A stretch of 64,000 nucleotides of DNA, from the NCBI GenBank assembly GCA_028564675.1, contig JAOVVO010000046.1:124001-188000 (forward strand), read 5' to 3'. Source of the DNA: Onchocerca lupi. Its lineage: Eukaryota; Nematoda; Chromadorea; Rhabditida; Onchocercidae. Made by a program: the position numbers and the translations under genes. The notes under the pieces were generated by a model. It searched no databases. It saw nothing but the letters and a program-made list of their open reading frames with translations, and was not told the origin of the DNA. Of this stretch, positions 13,314 to 26,200 are shown piece after piece; within the stretch, counting starts at the first letter, position 1, and every line of letters starts with the position of its first letter.

Positions 13314-13726
13314 AATGTACTTTCGTGTGTGTCAGCTGTCAATCAGAAAGGCCAATGAAAGTTCTATTCCATACTTCTGCTGAATGTCAAAATCTATCAC
13401 TTCTGTGCCTCTTCTACACATAATACTTATGTCAAATCGACTTACAACGGTTTGTATGTCCAAATGTTTGTTCCCATCTTTTGACACCGTATCGAAATTT
13501 TGAAAACCTCTTTCGAAAAAATATTGTCCTCAACCTTTTTATTGCACGGATTATTCGAGCAACTTTGATAAGATAATAATCTTGTAAATTTAATGAAGTG
13601 ATTTAAATCTACTCTTTTTCTTTATAATTTTAGAAATGTTTATTTTCGAAAAGTGAGAAACTTGTTGATGACTTGTCATATATTTCAAAAGAAGATGACA
13701 AATCAGAAATAAGAGATGAAAAATGA
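13314..13726 (+). CDS. Possible two-exon 3' end of an unannotated gene (weak)
   Basis: Behind TTTTTTTGCAG an exon at 13314-13360 encodes a Cys-rich piece (CTFVCVSCQSERPMK) and ends at GTTCTA. Behind ATAATTTTAG a second exon at 13634-13726 continues in the same frame with KCLFSKSEKLVDDLS and an acidic tail ending DKSEIRDEK then TGA. The phases agree (2 nt + 15 codons, then 31 codons including stop). I found no convincing upstream exon and no family match, so this could be chance. The C-x3-C-x2-C spacing hints at metal binding but is too short to name. Confidence 0.22.
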
Positions 13727-14040
13727 AATTTTCGTCAACTATTTTTGTAATTTATACTAATTAACAATGGGAAATTATGCCCAATTTGCTTGAACAGATG
13801 TCAACCATTCCAAAAGGATGGCATCCATCTGTCGTTTCTTTTTAAGTCTTTCAAGCTGCTTTTCATACATCAATATCATTGTTATCGAAATTCGATATAG
13901 CACTTGCCAATGTCTTCAACGGCATTAGCATCGATCCATCCGTATATAGACTGCATGAGACGTCTTTCTAACAAATTCTTGATGGAAGCAGTTTCCATCG
14001 TTTCATTTATATTTATTCTGATCAGTCAGTCTCAGAATTT
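13727..14040. other. Intergenic stretch before the minisatellite
   Basis: No gene supported. From 13972 the plus strand becomes open in one frame and stays open through the minisatellite to TAA at 14275-14277, without an ATG. Confidence 0.5.
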
Positions 14041-14220
14041 GATAATCATTTTGTTATCAGTCCTACTTTAGACAATTATCTTGCTATCAGTTCTACTTTG
14101 GACAATCATCTTGCTATCAGTTCTACTTTGGACAATCATCTTGCTATCAGTTCTACTTTAGACAATCATCTTGCTATCAGTTCTACTTTAGACAATCATC
14201 TTGCTATCAGTTCTACTCAA
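14041..14220. repeat. 30-bp minisatellite, six copies
   Basis: Six head-to-tail copies of a 30-bp unit (starts at 14041, 14071, 14101, 14131, 14161, 14191). The inner copies are nearly identical and the outer two more diverged, the usual pattern of unequal-crossover expansion. The unit contains CTTGCTATCAGTTCTAC. Being 30 bp it keeps frame; on the plus strand it would encode a decapeptide repeat LDNHLAISST. Coding status is not supported by a start codon or flanking exons. Confidence 0.95.
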
Positions 14221-14611
14221 CTTGAATTTTTAAACGACGTTATTCTGAATCTTACCTCGAAAAGATATAGTTACTAATAAATACTGCAATAATTTTGAAA
14301 TTACTTCAGAGTGTATTAGTAATTCTAAATTTTTCTTTTATTTGTCATTTTTGGACGTTTGTTTTTTTTTATTGTGAAATTCTCAAAAAATATCATTCCC
14401 TATTCTATAGAAGCGTGGCATGTCTCATTGATTTGATATCAATAACAAATATAAACTAGTCTTAAGCTTAAATTTAGCTAAGAAATTTGAGCTTATAGAG
14501 TTTGAATTTCTTTTAGTTTGAGAATTTTCCGACTTTAGGTTTCCTTTTTTTTTAGGAAACTACCATGCTTCATGCTTTCCATCATAAACTCAGAGATTAA
14601 AATTCCAACTG

Positions 14612-14648
14612 TCATATAATGTCATTTAAAATAGATGACATTATATGA
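14612..14648. repeat. Perfect 14-bp inverted repeat (hairpin)
   Basis: TCATATAATGTCAT at 14612-14625 is followed after 9 nt by its exact reverse complement at 14635-14648. It could form a stem-loop or be the relic of a small inverted-repeat element. No terminator function is implied in a nematode. Confidence 0.8.
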
Positions 14649-15279
14649 TGGGAAAAGTTTTTAGAAAGTTGGATTATGTAGGAAAAGGAATGAAATATAG
14701 ACAAACTTCATTTTATTTATTTTTGTGAAACATATTAGCAAAGACAAGCTTTAACTTTATTTTATTTATTTCTTCATTTATTCAGGAAGCAGTAATAACA
14801 ATTCCCTGCCTCATCAACTTTATGACAAATAAATGCTTTTATTAGTTGCACAAAGACGCGACGAGATTGATCGTAATGTTTTTACTGTGGTCAAAGGTTA
14901 TCATTGCCATTAACGTCTTCATAATATGTTATATTAAGATTTTGGTGATGCACGTTCCTTCTCGTTCTCGATCCATTCTATGCTGAGACAATACTCGATG
15001 TCAATCTTAAATCAAGAAAATCTTTGATTTCTATATCACATTCAGGAGTATTGTACCAAAATCTCAGGTTATTTCTTTAAATCTAAATTAAATTTATGTT
15101 TCAAAATTTGCTCATTCTTTGCATCGTTTCGTTATTTTTGTTTAAGTTTTAATTTCCGACAAAAGATTTTTTTCTTTAGTTTTCGTTTAAAATATCATTG
15201 CGAAGTTACTTTGATTTTCTCGCAATGTATTCTTCATTGGTAAGACTATAATGTCTATTCAATCAGATTTGTAACAACA
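14649..15279. other. Upstream region of WDR47
   Basis: AT-rich; no exon seen. It presumably holds the WDR47 promoter and 5' UTR. A trans-splice-like acceptor directly before the start codon at 15280 is not obvious. Confidence 0.5.
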
Positions 15280-18200
15280 ATGTCCGGAGCTGTACATATA
15301 ACTGTTAACGAGAAGGATGTTATCAAAGTTGTCTTGGAATTCTTGGAAACTCGAAGTTTACATATTGCTCAGGTTCATTATATTTGGAAAGGCTAACGAA
15401 TTGATAAGTGAATTAATTGTAACTCATATGATTAGCGCTCATTGTTGATTATCTCTGAATTTTGTTCAGTTATCACTGGAACGAGAGACCGGTATAATTA
15501 ACGGCGACTTCTCGGATGATGTCTTGTTTTTGCGACAGTTAGTCCTGGATGGTCAGTGGGACAATGCATTAGATTTTGTGGAGCCTCTTCGGGATTTGCC
15601 GGATTTCGATCTTCGGACATTTCGATATTATATTACAAAATACAAATATTTCGAACTATTATGCATCAAACAAGAGCCAGGCCCAATGCATGATAACGAT
15701 TTCACTGTTGAGGTGATAATAACTATCGTTTTCTAACTAAAGAAGAAAGATAAGATAAGTAAACAAGAAAATGAACAATGAAATAAAATTATTTCCAGGA
15801 ACTGGTAGAATGCTTGAAAGATCTTGAACATATATGTCCTACTCCAGAGGATTTCCATGCTCTTTGCGCACTACTCACTTTACCTAAGTTATCTGATCAC
15901 GTCGATTTCAAAAATTGGAATCCAAGCAGCGCTCGAATGGAATGCTTTCGAAAAGTTGTCCAAAGCATTAGCAATTTTTAATTTATTTCTGCATGAATTG
16001 TAGAAAATAAGAAAATGATGGAAATTACATTTGCTTTTAGAAATAAATTTATAACATAATTTATGTAAATTATAGGTATATGGTGAACGTGTATGGTAAT
16101 TGAAGGTACTGTAGGTATATGTATGGTAATTGTATGTAATTGCAATGAAGATTATAGGTATATGGTAATCAGGATTATAGGTATATGGTAGTAGAAAAAT
16201 AGTCCAGATAATTAATAAATGCATTGAATTTCAGATCGAACCTATGGTTACACCTTTGTTACCTTCGACAGTAAAAAATGCAGAACATATGCCATCACAT
16301 TCATTGAATGATCGTTTGATGCAATTAATCGTAAAAGGAACAATGTATGAAGGTTGCGTGGATTATTGTCAGGCACAGGCCATTAATGATCAGAAAGGTA
16401 AGGGATTTCTCTACGAACAGGTAAGCATTAAGTAAATTAACAAGTTTGGAAGGAATTAGACGCATGAACTGAATTTAATTGAATATTTTAAAGAACATAG
16501 TATATGTAAGTATTTTAAGTGTATGTAAGAAAAATTGTACCATATATTACTTGACAGAACCATACAAAATTGAACCAGAAACTTGTGAGATGCCAAAAAA
16601 TATTTTTACTCGAAGTTTAAAAGATCTAATATGAGTAAATTTTTACACATTATTTGAAGAGCAGTGAGATTGTGGGAAAGAACTTTTTCTTATCATAAAA
16701 CGAAGAATTAAGTTATATGCTATTAACTCATCATGAGAGTTATCTGATAAGCAATATGCTAAATATTACTGAGATAACAAATAAAATAAAGTCTCAAGTC
16801 TATTAAGTCAAATGAAGATGACTTGTCGCAATTGAAAATGCATAAAAATGGTACTGAAAATCCACAAGTTGAGATAAATATCTGTAAGAAATAAAATAAT
16901 AATTAAAAGATATCTAATCGATAAATATCTGTCTCTTTAGGCATCGAAAAAGGTGCAATTCCAACAGCACTTCTATCTGCCAAGCCACATTTAATGAATA
17001 CGGATTTATCACTGATATCTTGGCTTGCAGTTATTGGTCGTGAACAATTTACATTGCCTTTTGAACAGAAAGCTTTGGATTTAAAATTTGAGAAAGTGAA
17101 GCAAGTTTCGCGATTGTTTTCAATAATAATTTCTTCATGTAGACATCAAGTTGCCAAAGCACTAAGATGCTTCTACAGATATTATTCTAATAATTTAATT
17201 CAAATAGATTGCTCACCTTCGAGATACAGTCTTTTTTTGGACATCATAGTTAAAATTTTCATTAAAATTACTGATGAAACAATTCAGAAAGCCTAAACTA
17301 GAAGCTCAATGGACAGAGCACATCCTAGCAACACCAATCAAACCTGGTAATACATTTCCGCATGCTTTGGTACCAAATGCTAGGCTGAAGTGCGCTGAAA
17401 AAATGACCCGTTCTATGATACTACCATCGATGACATCATCGATTGGCGTCGGTTAATTTTAAATTATTTCCACATATCGTACTTTTGAAAAATCAAATTT
17501 TGCGATCAAAATGCATCCCTTGATTATCTCGTGATTTGCTAAATCGTATTTAAGATCTAATCTAAAGCAAATGAGTACTTTGTACAAAATTTAGAAGAAT
17601 TTTCTTAGAAGGTGTTCCATCTGGTGTTCGAATTCCTTTGCACCCGATGTCGTATTCGACGATGCCATCAGTCGGTTTCTCAATTCAGAGTAGCATCGAA
17701 GAACATCCGAAAGAGATGATGGCTCAGAGTCAGATGATTGATGCCATGTTCGAAACATCCGAGCATACCAGAAGTAGTCGACCGGACAAATCATGCGAGC
17801 AGTTGCCATATCCGAATGCAGTATCGATGCAAACATCGGCTGCAATGCTTAGCTCATTGCAACGGAATCAGTAAGTAGATTTTCTGGATTCAGAATCCTA
17901 CTGCAATATTGGCCGAAAATGGCTTTCTATTCGCAAGATTTCAGACAAGCCGTGATAACACAGAACATGGGTATCATTAGCTCACGGATGATGCACTCCA
18001 TGATGCAGTTATCTCTCGGCACGGACAATACGCTACGTCAACAACTGGAAAATATGGCGCAACGTGGCCAACGGATCAGCTCTCTACCACCAGTACCTGA
18101 ACTTTCTACACCCAGTGAATGCTCGTTGGTGGATTCGGTACGAATTGAAAATTCGTTGAATGACGCCGATTTAACTCCTGCACCTTCATTATCTCCGGCA

Positions 18201-21200
18201 ATAGCATCTACAAGTGTGAATAATCCAATGAGCACATCTCTATTCCAGGAATTTTCAAATCGACAGTTGCGTCAGCAAGGTTAATTAATTTTTAAATTGC
18301 TTTTATAATATAGACTGTCTTCATAGAATATTTTTCATCCTACAGAAAGATGATAGATACAGTACGCCTTAAATTTTGTCGTGTATATTGAGAAGTGTCA
18401 GTAAAATTAAAAGTTTCTAAAATAATCAATTGTAAAAGTAATAATTCGAAGTATTTATGCTGTTTTCATTGAAAATTAATTCATTTCTTGATAAGATTTC
18501 AACGTATCTCTAAAAATCCATCCAATTCGATTGGTAGAACTATTGAAGTAATATTTCGATGTAAAATATTAGTGTCTTTTTCAGGAAAACCACAATTTGT
18601 CTCGCCTGTTGATTTACAGAATCAAATGATGCATGCCATAACAACCATGCCGAATTTGTCAGAATCACCCACGATTGGTGGCGTGTCATCCTGTGCTGCT
18701 GATTATGCTCCACGAAAAACAAATAAAGTTCCATTCACGGTGACGATTATTTGAGATTTATAATACAAAACACAATTGCGATTTATTATCCACTGCTTTT
18801 CTTTATTTGTTAATGTAATTTTTAAAAAAAGCTCTAAAGTAAAAGAATTTTTAACTTTTAAGTCTCATATGCTTTTGTTCATCAAAATTATTTAGCCAAA
18901 CAAGATGTCGAAGGTGCCGTCTGTCTCACCGGTAGCGATGACAACTTCAGAGATTCGTACTGGACCTATCAAATCAGATCGACTGTCAATTCCGAGAAGT
19001 GCTAGCACTGTTGGTGTTCAAACTATTGCTACGGTATCTCAGGTACCTTGCTCAACAAGTGGGCTTAGTGTACAATTTGTTCCAGTTTGTCGGTAAGTTT
19101 CGAGTTTTGTTTTTATCAGTAACTTTTTTCAAATTTATCCGTAAAGTCCAGCTCTCCTGGTTGATTTCTTACGGATTTTTTATCAGATACGAAGATGTAC
19201 AAGCAATACGAACCGTAGCATTCCATCCAACTGGTCGATTTTTCGCATTAGGAACCAATTCCAAACAAATGCTTATATGTAAATATCCCGATCTCAGGAA
19301 GTTTAGGCATGTTGCCTTTATTTTGATAATTGAGGCATTTTCATTATAATGATAATGATGACACCAAATTATAATGAGTTTTATAAAAAAAAAGCGTTCC
19401 TTCTTTATTATCAAAAATGTCATGGTTACCAGAATAGCTCTCAGAAGGCTATCAAGAGAAGCAACCACGTTGAACCACAGAATGCCAGACTTGTCCTTTT
19501 GTAACCACATAGAAAAGAACTGATGACGAGATAACTATTAGAATGCTGATAAGCCTTTCAGACCAGTGATAGTCTTATAGATGAAGGATAGAATTCACAG
19601 ATAGATAACTTGAAATATATGCTGCTGTTGACATGCAATCAACATCGAAAACATCACAGAAAATTAAGTAGTCTGGTTGATCCTGGTGATTCAACTGAGC
19701 ACTTCATTCCAGACCTGAAAATGCTCCACGTCATGTCGAGATCATGTTATCAAGGCCAAAGCAGCATCGTGGCAGTGTGTACTGTTTGGGATTCAATCCT
19801 ACGGGTGAATTACTTGCAACGGGTTCCAATGATAAAACACTTCGATTAATGGCATTCAACACTGAACACTGCAAAATTGGTGCGCTTTTATAAATTAGTT
19901 TAATTATCTAATGACGACGAACAGCAATTTTTAGAAACCGAATTTTTGCCATTATTATTTCCGAAATTTTTCGAAAATCAAGCATCAGGCAGTCAGTTAC
20001 ATTTTAGAAAATTTAGGTGCAGAAACAGAACTGAATATTCACGATGGTACAGTTCGTGATCTAGTTTTCATGGAAGATAAGATGAATCGAAGTACAATCT
20101 TGGTTTCTGGTGGAGCTGGTAATTGTCGTATCCATTTGACGGATTGCACTACGGGTCAACCATTAAGTTCATATCAGGGACACACCGGTGAGTTTTAACT
20201 GATAAAAATCTGCTGAGACTTTTAATGGTATGTCTGAATTTTTCTCATCACTCACAAATTTAGCAATCAGGACGATCTTTTTCCTACAGTTTTGATAACA
20301 ATAATCTTTGATATACTGATTTTAATTTGATCATTATACTTCGCTACATTATATTCCCTTTATTTCATTGCTTACTAATATTTAGAAATGAAAATAAAAT
20401 AAAATTTTCTCCGTTGTAACTTAGTAAGCAGTTTGATTTTTAATCATTTTATAGAGAAATTTTCAACCAATCGTTACTCGATTAACTTAATCTTTAAGAA
20501 GACAAAAGCAGAAGGATTATGTTATTTAATGTTCAAATTTTTTAATACAATATTTTTTTTTTTTCTCTGAAGGACCACAAAAATCTGCTAAATTAATGAA
20601 AATGAATCTGTCTTGGCCAATTAATCATTGGAAATTGTACGGAAAGAGATCGGCTCCTTGAACTAATTGTTTCAATTTCAGAAGCTTGGAAAAACAATCG
20701 CAGACACATTTAAAATTAAATGACGCTATTTAATTTAAAATATGCAAAATTTGAAGGAAATATAACAAAATAATTATCTTTCAGCTCCTATCCTTGGTTT
20801 ATATACATGGTCTAATAGGTGTTTTATCAGCTGCTCACAAGATAAAACAATACGATTTTGGGATCTAAGAGGTCCAGAAGCTATAAATATCATTTCTCCG
20901 AACTGTAAAACTTCTAGTAAGTTTCTTTCTTCGCAGCACCGTCAAGAATTTATGTATTTAATCCATAAAATAACTGGTAATCAATAATTTTCTGAAACAG
21001 ATAATTTCACTCGCTTTCTCTACTTGAGATGCACCAGTGACATCAGTTTGTGTGGATCCAGGTGGGAAATTACTAGTATCAGGACATGAAGACGCATCTG
21101 TAATGCTTTATGATATTATCGGTGGTAGAACTGTGCAAATTTACCGACCACATGGTGACGAAGTTCGTACCGTACGATTTAGTAATGCTGCATATTATCT

Positions 21201-21655
21201 TCTCAGTGGTTCATATGATAAAAGGTAATCTTGTTAATCGAAATTCGTAAACCTCATTTTTTTAAAAATGTCTTTCCACTTTTAACCGATCTAATTGCTT
21301 TGAAAGTAATTCGTACATCCTTTATAGAGTGGTCATCACAGATATGAGAGGTGATTTGATGACACCGTTAATGTATCTTCCTGTCGCTGAACATAATGAC
21401 AAAGTTATACAGTGCAGGTAATCATTTCCGAACTTTCAAATAACTAGCATCAGCTATCTCTATGCATTTGTCATTATCATTTTTTTATTGCAAGCTAAAA
21501 ACATCATGTTTAAAACTGTTCCTGAGATTATTATCAAGAAAACATCATCAATCTTTTTTTCCAGATGGCATCCACACGATTTCTCATTTCTGAGCACTAG
21601 CGCTGATCGTACAGCCGTCCTATGGTCGCTTCCGCCTCCACCTCAATATCATTAA
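15280..21655 (+). CDS. wdr47: WD repeat-containing protein 47 (nemitin), 17 exons
   Basis: Microtubule-associated WD40 protein; relatives act in neuronal microtubule stability, axon growth and ciliary central-pair assembly. Exons: 15280-15372, 15470-15712, 15799-15954, 16235-16397, 16941-17104, 17292-17451, 17609-17870, 17894-18279, 18585-18739, 18896-19092, 19187-19300, 19713-19879, 20017-20187, 20785-20916, 21029-21224, 21328-21417 and 21565-21655. All use GT-AG and total 979 codons plus TAA. Residues 1 to about 150 hold the LisH/CTLH region (VVLEFLETRSLHIAQLSLER, LFLRQLVLDGQWDNAL). The middle is a low-complexity Ser/Met/Gln-rich linker. The C-terminal third carries WD repeats (AFHPTGRFFALGTNSK, LLATGSNDKTLRL, SCSQDKTIRFWDLRG, LLSGSYDK, STSADRTAVLW). 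Length is close to vertebrate WDR47 (about 920). Exon 3 could end 3 nt later. C. elegans calls its nemitin orthologue nmtn-1. An AATAAA signal lies about 210 bp after the stop. Confidence 0.95.
16066..16195. repeat. Degenerate short tandem repeats in WDR47 intron 3
   Basis: The motif ATTATAGGTATATGGTAAT and variants recur five or six times between WDR47 exons 3 and 4, a diverged minisatellite. Confidence 0.7.
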
Positions 21656-22547
21656 TATTCTCCGAAATTTATTTTCAAAATCCAGTTCAAAGGTGAACTG
21701 AAAGAAGCATGAACATGTTCTATTTTTCTTGTTAATTAAAAATTATTTGTTTTCTGCAACTACAAAAAATATTTGCCAGTTCTTAAATGCTTTGTATTTA
21801 TTTTTTGCATTACAACTGAAATTTCATTTAACGATTGGAAGTTCTCTTGTTTTAAGAGAAATTTAAAATAAATTTTACATCTGAAAAGGAGTTCGAAATC
21901 TTAAGATCAAAATAACTTGGATCAAACGTTTAATTGTTCAGAAAAGAAGTTTGCTTGAAGGATATGACATTCACGAGATCTAACTAAAGGCGATACTTTT
22001 ATCGTTTAGAAAGAAAAAATTTTCTAATATAAAGATTATTTATTTTAAGAAGAAAACATTATATCTACGATTTATCCATCTTACTTTCTTCCATTCTTAA
22101 TATGCCAGCATAGGTCTAGTTAATTTTAGTATGTTATCATTGTTATTAAGCAAATCGTTTTTTCTCAGCTTGTCAAATATTTCGATGATAAGTAACATCT
22201 TTCATTTCCCTATTAGATTAGATTAAAGAAGGCTTGTTATTATATGGATAGGAAAAGGAGATGAAAGTAACGACAAAAAAAGAGAAAACAAAATGGCAAA
22301 AGAGGAAACAAAAAAAGAAAGCGAAAGAAATGCCTCAAATTAGTTCCTGAACTAATTCGCGATTTCCACACCGAACTTCACTTCTTATAAACAATATATA
22401 GTAAAGCTAATGTTCTCTGCAAATTGGAATCAACATCCCCCCACTTCTATTTCGAAAAGGAAGAGGCAATGCAGCTGAGATTCAACGCGGCCGAGAAATG
22501 CCATTGTTAAACATCACTCTCGTGTCCATCCGTACGTGACGCCATCC
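21656..22547. other. Intergenic between WDR47 and isoleucyl-tRNA synthetase
   Basis: 3' UTR of WDR47 then AT-rich spacer. A purine-rich stretch on the plus strand spans about 22240-22335. No gene seen. Confidence 0.6.
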
Positions 22548-22737
22548 CACTTGTCATATTTCATGTGCTATCACTCCATTTGTCATATTATCAGGTGTTA
22601 TTATTTCTTTTCATATTATCGCATGTCCATAGTATCTTTCATATCCTTTCATATTATCATTTTATCTATCATATTATCACGTGTTATCATCCCATCTGTC
22701 GTATTATCACGTGTTACCATTCTATCCGCCATATCAG
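22548..22737. repeat. Degenerate ~30-bp repeats containing two CACGTG E-boxes
   Basis: Units built on CATATTATCACGTGTTATCA and Y-rich spacers recur about six times with many changes. Two copies hold the palindrome CACGTG, at 22678-22683 and 22708-22713, exactly 30 bp apart. The array lies about 0.5 kb before the synthetase start. Confidence 0.7.
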
Positions 22738-22938
22738 ACCTCTCTCTCTTTTAGCAGAAGCCATCGGAACATTTCTCGATCAATACTGTAGTTTCCTCTC
22801 ACCAGAACGATTCCCTGTACGATCTGATGAGTGTTTTTTTTGGTTAATTTGTACCTAAAAATGTAGAAAGGAAGCTTCTCTTCTTTATTTGTTCTTCCAC
22901 TTATTCTTAAGAAACGCAAACCGTGGACCTCCTCCCCT

Positions 22939-23034
22939 CTTAAATATTCTAGGTGACATATAAAAATACGATTAGGAAAGGTGACTCTTAAATATTCCAG
23001 ATGACATATTAAAGTACGATTAGGAAAGGTGCTG
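22939..23034. repeat. 48-bp tandem duplication upstream of the synthetase gene
   Basis: Two adjacent copies (22939-22986 and 22987-23034) share CTTAAATATTC at the start and TACGATTAGGAAAGGTG near the end, with a handful of substitutions. Confidence 0.85.
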
Positions 23035-23259
23035 TTTCATTTTTCGAAAATAACTTGCAAGGGAAATTAAGAAAGGTCTTATTCTGTATCACCCATGCGA
23101 TAATCTTCTGTTGTTGATGATTGCTACGTGATATATCTCGTAAACATACTAACAAATGTTTTTTTTCAATTTTGTCATTAGTTGCTATTACAGAGTGCTA
23201 CAATCGTTAGAATTGCTTTAAAAGATTTCCATAAATCGCTATTTGAAGTCATTTCTCAA

Positions 23260-26200
23260 ATGAGTAAATTGCAAGAAATCAGCGAGCAGATCGATTTTTC
23301 GGCTGAGGAATTGAAAATATTGGAATGGTGGCGGGAACAGAAAACATTCGCCAAATCTTTAGAGTGAATCTTACTGCGTTTGTTGTTTATCTTACATGAG
23401 CGATTTCTTCAAATTCTCATCAGCATTTAGTAGCATTTCTAGCTTGAACAAACTGAGATGGTATATTTATAGTCTCGAGAATTGGAATAGTTCTTGATTG
23501 TGCCATAACTAACAGAACCGTTTGCGACGAACAATGCAGAAATTTCAATTCTATCATAATTTCCACATTTGTCGAAATAGCAACATCATCATTATATTTC
23601 AAGTTAAAATTTAGGCTTAGCAAAGGTCGGACACGTTATACCTTCTACGATGGCCCTCCATTTGCTACAGGCTTGCCTCACTATGGTCATATCTTAGCTG
23701 GAACTATTAAGGATGTTGTTACTCGCTGGGCACATCAAAATGGATATTATGTTGAACGTCGCTTTGGTTGGGATACGCATGGCCTTCCAGTGGTACGTTT
23801 CGAAATTTTCGTTGGATTTCACAAAATTTCATAAGGGGCCGAATTTTCGTAAAATGTAGAATAGAATAGCATCATTTTTGAAGATGTGGAAGATGAAAGA
23901 ATATAGAGATATCATTTCAGGAATACGAAATCGATAAAATATTTGGAATTAAAGGTCCTCAGGATGTTCTCAAGCTAGGTATTGATAAATATAATGCTGA
24001 ATGCCGAAATATTGTTATGCGATATTCATCAGAATGGGAGGTTTGTGCGTTATTATTTGTTTGCAGTCTTTCCATGATTTTGTGAAATGGGAACTGCACT
24101 TTATCACTTTATTTATAAATAGCTAATTTTAAATCATTCATATTTTTGTAATTCTTTCCTTTGCCTTTCTAGGTTTATTAATTTTAAATTCATTCATGGG
24201 AGGGAATTTTTACAGAATACGGTTGAACGTATGGGACGTTGGATTGATTTCCGAAATGATTATAAGACACTTTATCCGTGGTTCATGGAAAGTGTTTGGT
24301 GGGTCTTTAGTCAATTGTTCAAAAAAGGACTTGTATACAGAGGAGTTAAGGTGTGTTTTCATCTACATTTCCTATTAATTCTTTCCGATATTCAGTGATG
24401 CAAGTAATTATATTGATTAATCGCTAAAATGGTTTATTTGTTTGGAGAACGAAAAGATTCTCTTCAAATTTGGCTTGAAAATATATTCTTCAGTATGCTA
24501 TCGCAATATTTTATGTTTTGAAGAATTATAAATATGTTAATTTAGGTCATGCCATTTTCGACAGCTTGCTCTACGCCGCTTTCGAATTTTGAGGCTGGAC
24601 AAAATTATAAAGATGTTGTTGATCCTGCAGGTAATCTTAGTTAATGAATACTTATTTCTATAATTGTAAATTGTCATAGCATTCAGATAGTATCACTTGA
24701 GCCTTTTAGAATTTTTAAGGATTCATAATTAAAAGTCGAGAATTATGCTAATGAATTTCTTCTTGAAACATCGATTATTTTCCTTTGGTTATGGGAAGTT
24801 CTAATTGCTTTTGCATGACCAGGTTCAGTATTATATGTGTAATTTACTGCATGATTTTGAGTGATTTTAATATCATTTTTAAATTTTTTTCTTCCTGAAG
24901 TATTAATGCAGAAGAAGTTTGTAATAAATAAATGGATTATTTTTACTTCAATTGCTTAAAAGCCTTATGCCAAATGATTCAGTGGTAGTTGGCTTCACAC
25001 TGGATGATGACTCATCGATACAGCTAGCTGCATGGACGACAACACCGTGGACTTTACCGAGTAATTTATGTATTGCTGTTCATCCAGATCTTATTTACGT
25101 CATTGTTCGAGATAAAAAGACTGAAAAAAAATACATCTTGATGGAACAGGTAGATATTTTTTGATAAGGCTTCATTTATCACCATAATATAGATAAATTC
25201 ACTTTTTTCATCGCTGTTTTGGATAACCCTTTAATTAATAAACTTTTCCACAATTTGAATAGACAGCAAATGATCAATCAAAATAGTTATTGGCAATCAT
25301 CGTTTACTTGCTTTTTTTTTTCATATTCAGTCAGGCTCAAACATGCGAGTGCATCACACAGTTCACATTCTCATTGCCTTACAATGTTAAAAAATAATTG
25401 GGTAATCTTACTAATGTAGACATTATAGAAATTCAATTTTAAGGTCCTAGTAATTCTTTGACTTTAACCCATTTTCCAGAGAATATCTGAACTGTACAAA
25501 GATGTCGAGGATTACGAAATTTTGGATCGATTTAAGGGAAAAACATTGGAAGGTAAAACCTACCAGCCGCTTTTCCCATATTTCACGGAAATGAAAAGTA
25601 AAACTGGCGCATTTCGAGTTCTTGTTGCTACGTATGTCACTACCGACCAAGGTACTGGTATAGTCCATCAAGCTCCGTATTTTGGCGAGGTAAATTATCC
25701 AAAGCATCTTTTTTTTTTCTTGTTTCTGTATTCAGTTCCAGATACTTTGAAGTACTCATCTTTGTTCGTCTACCGACTTTCAAATTACCAAGTTTTAATC
25801 GAGTTTTGAATTGTGCGTAAATTGGATAATACATATTCCATAATGATTCTATTACAATAAATTGAGATTAGCATTGGTTATATTTTTGATTCAGATCGAC
25901 TTTCAAACATGTTTGGATAATGGTGTGATAACCCGTGATATGAAACCAATCTGTCCGGTTGATGAATGTGGTCGGTTCAAAGATGAAGTTGTTGATTTTT
26001 GCGGCCAATATGTAAAAGATGCAGATAAAAATATTTGCAAATATTTGAAGGTTTGTAATATGATTAATGAGATCTTGATCTTAATTTTTTTTTGGTTCTG
26101 ATTTCATAATTTTCTTAATTTTCACTAAAAGCGCCCTAATCAAATGAAATGTTTTATTCTTAATTTTAGCAACATGGAAACCTCATCAAACTAAGTGAAG

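Noticed and set aside
17591..18235. Minus-strand open frames opposite WDR47
   Set aside because: They lie exactly opposite WDR47 coding exons 7-8 and are antisense shadows.
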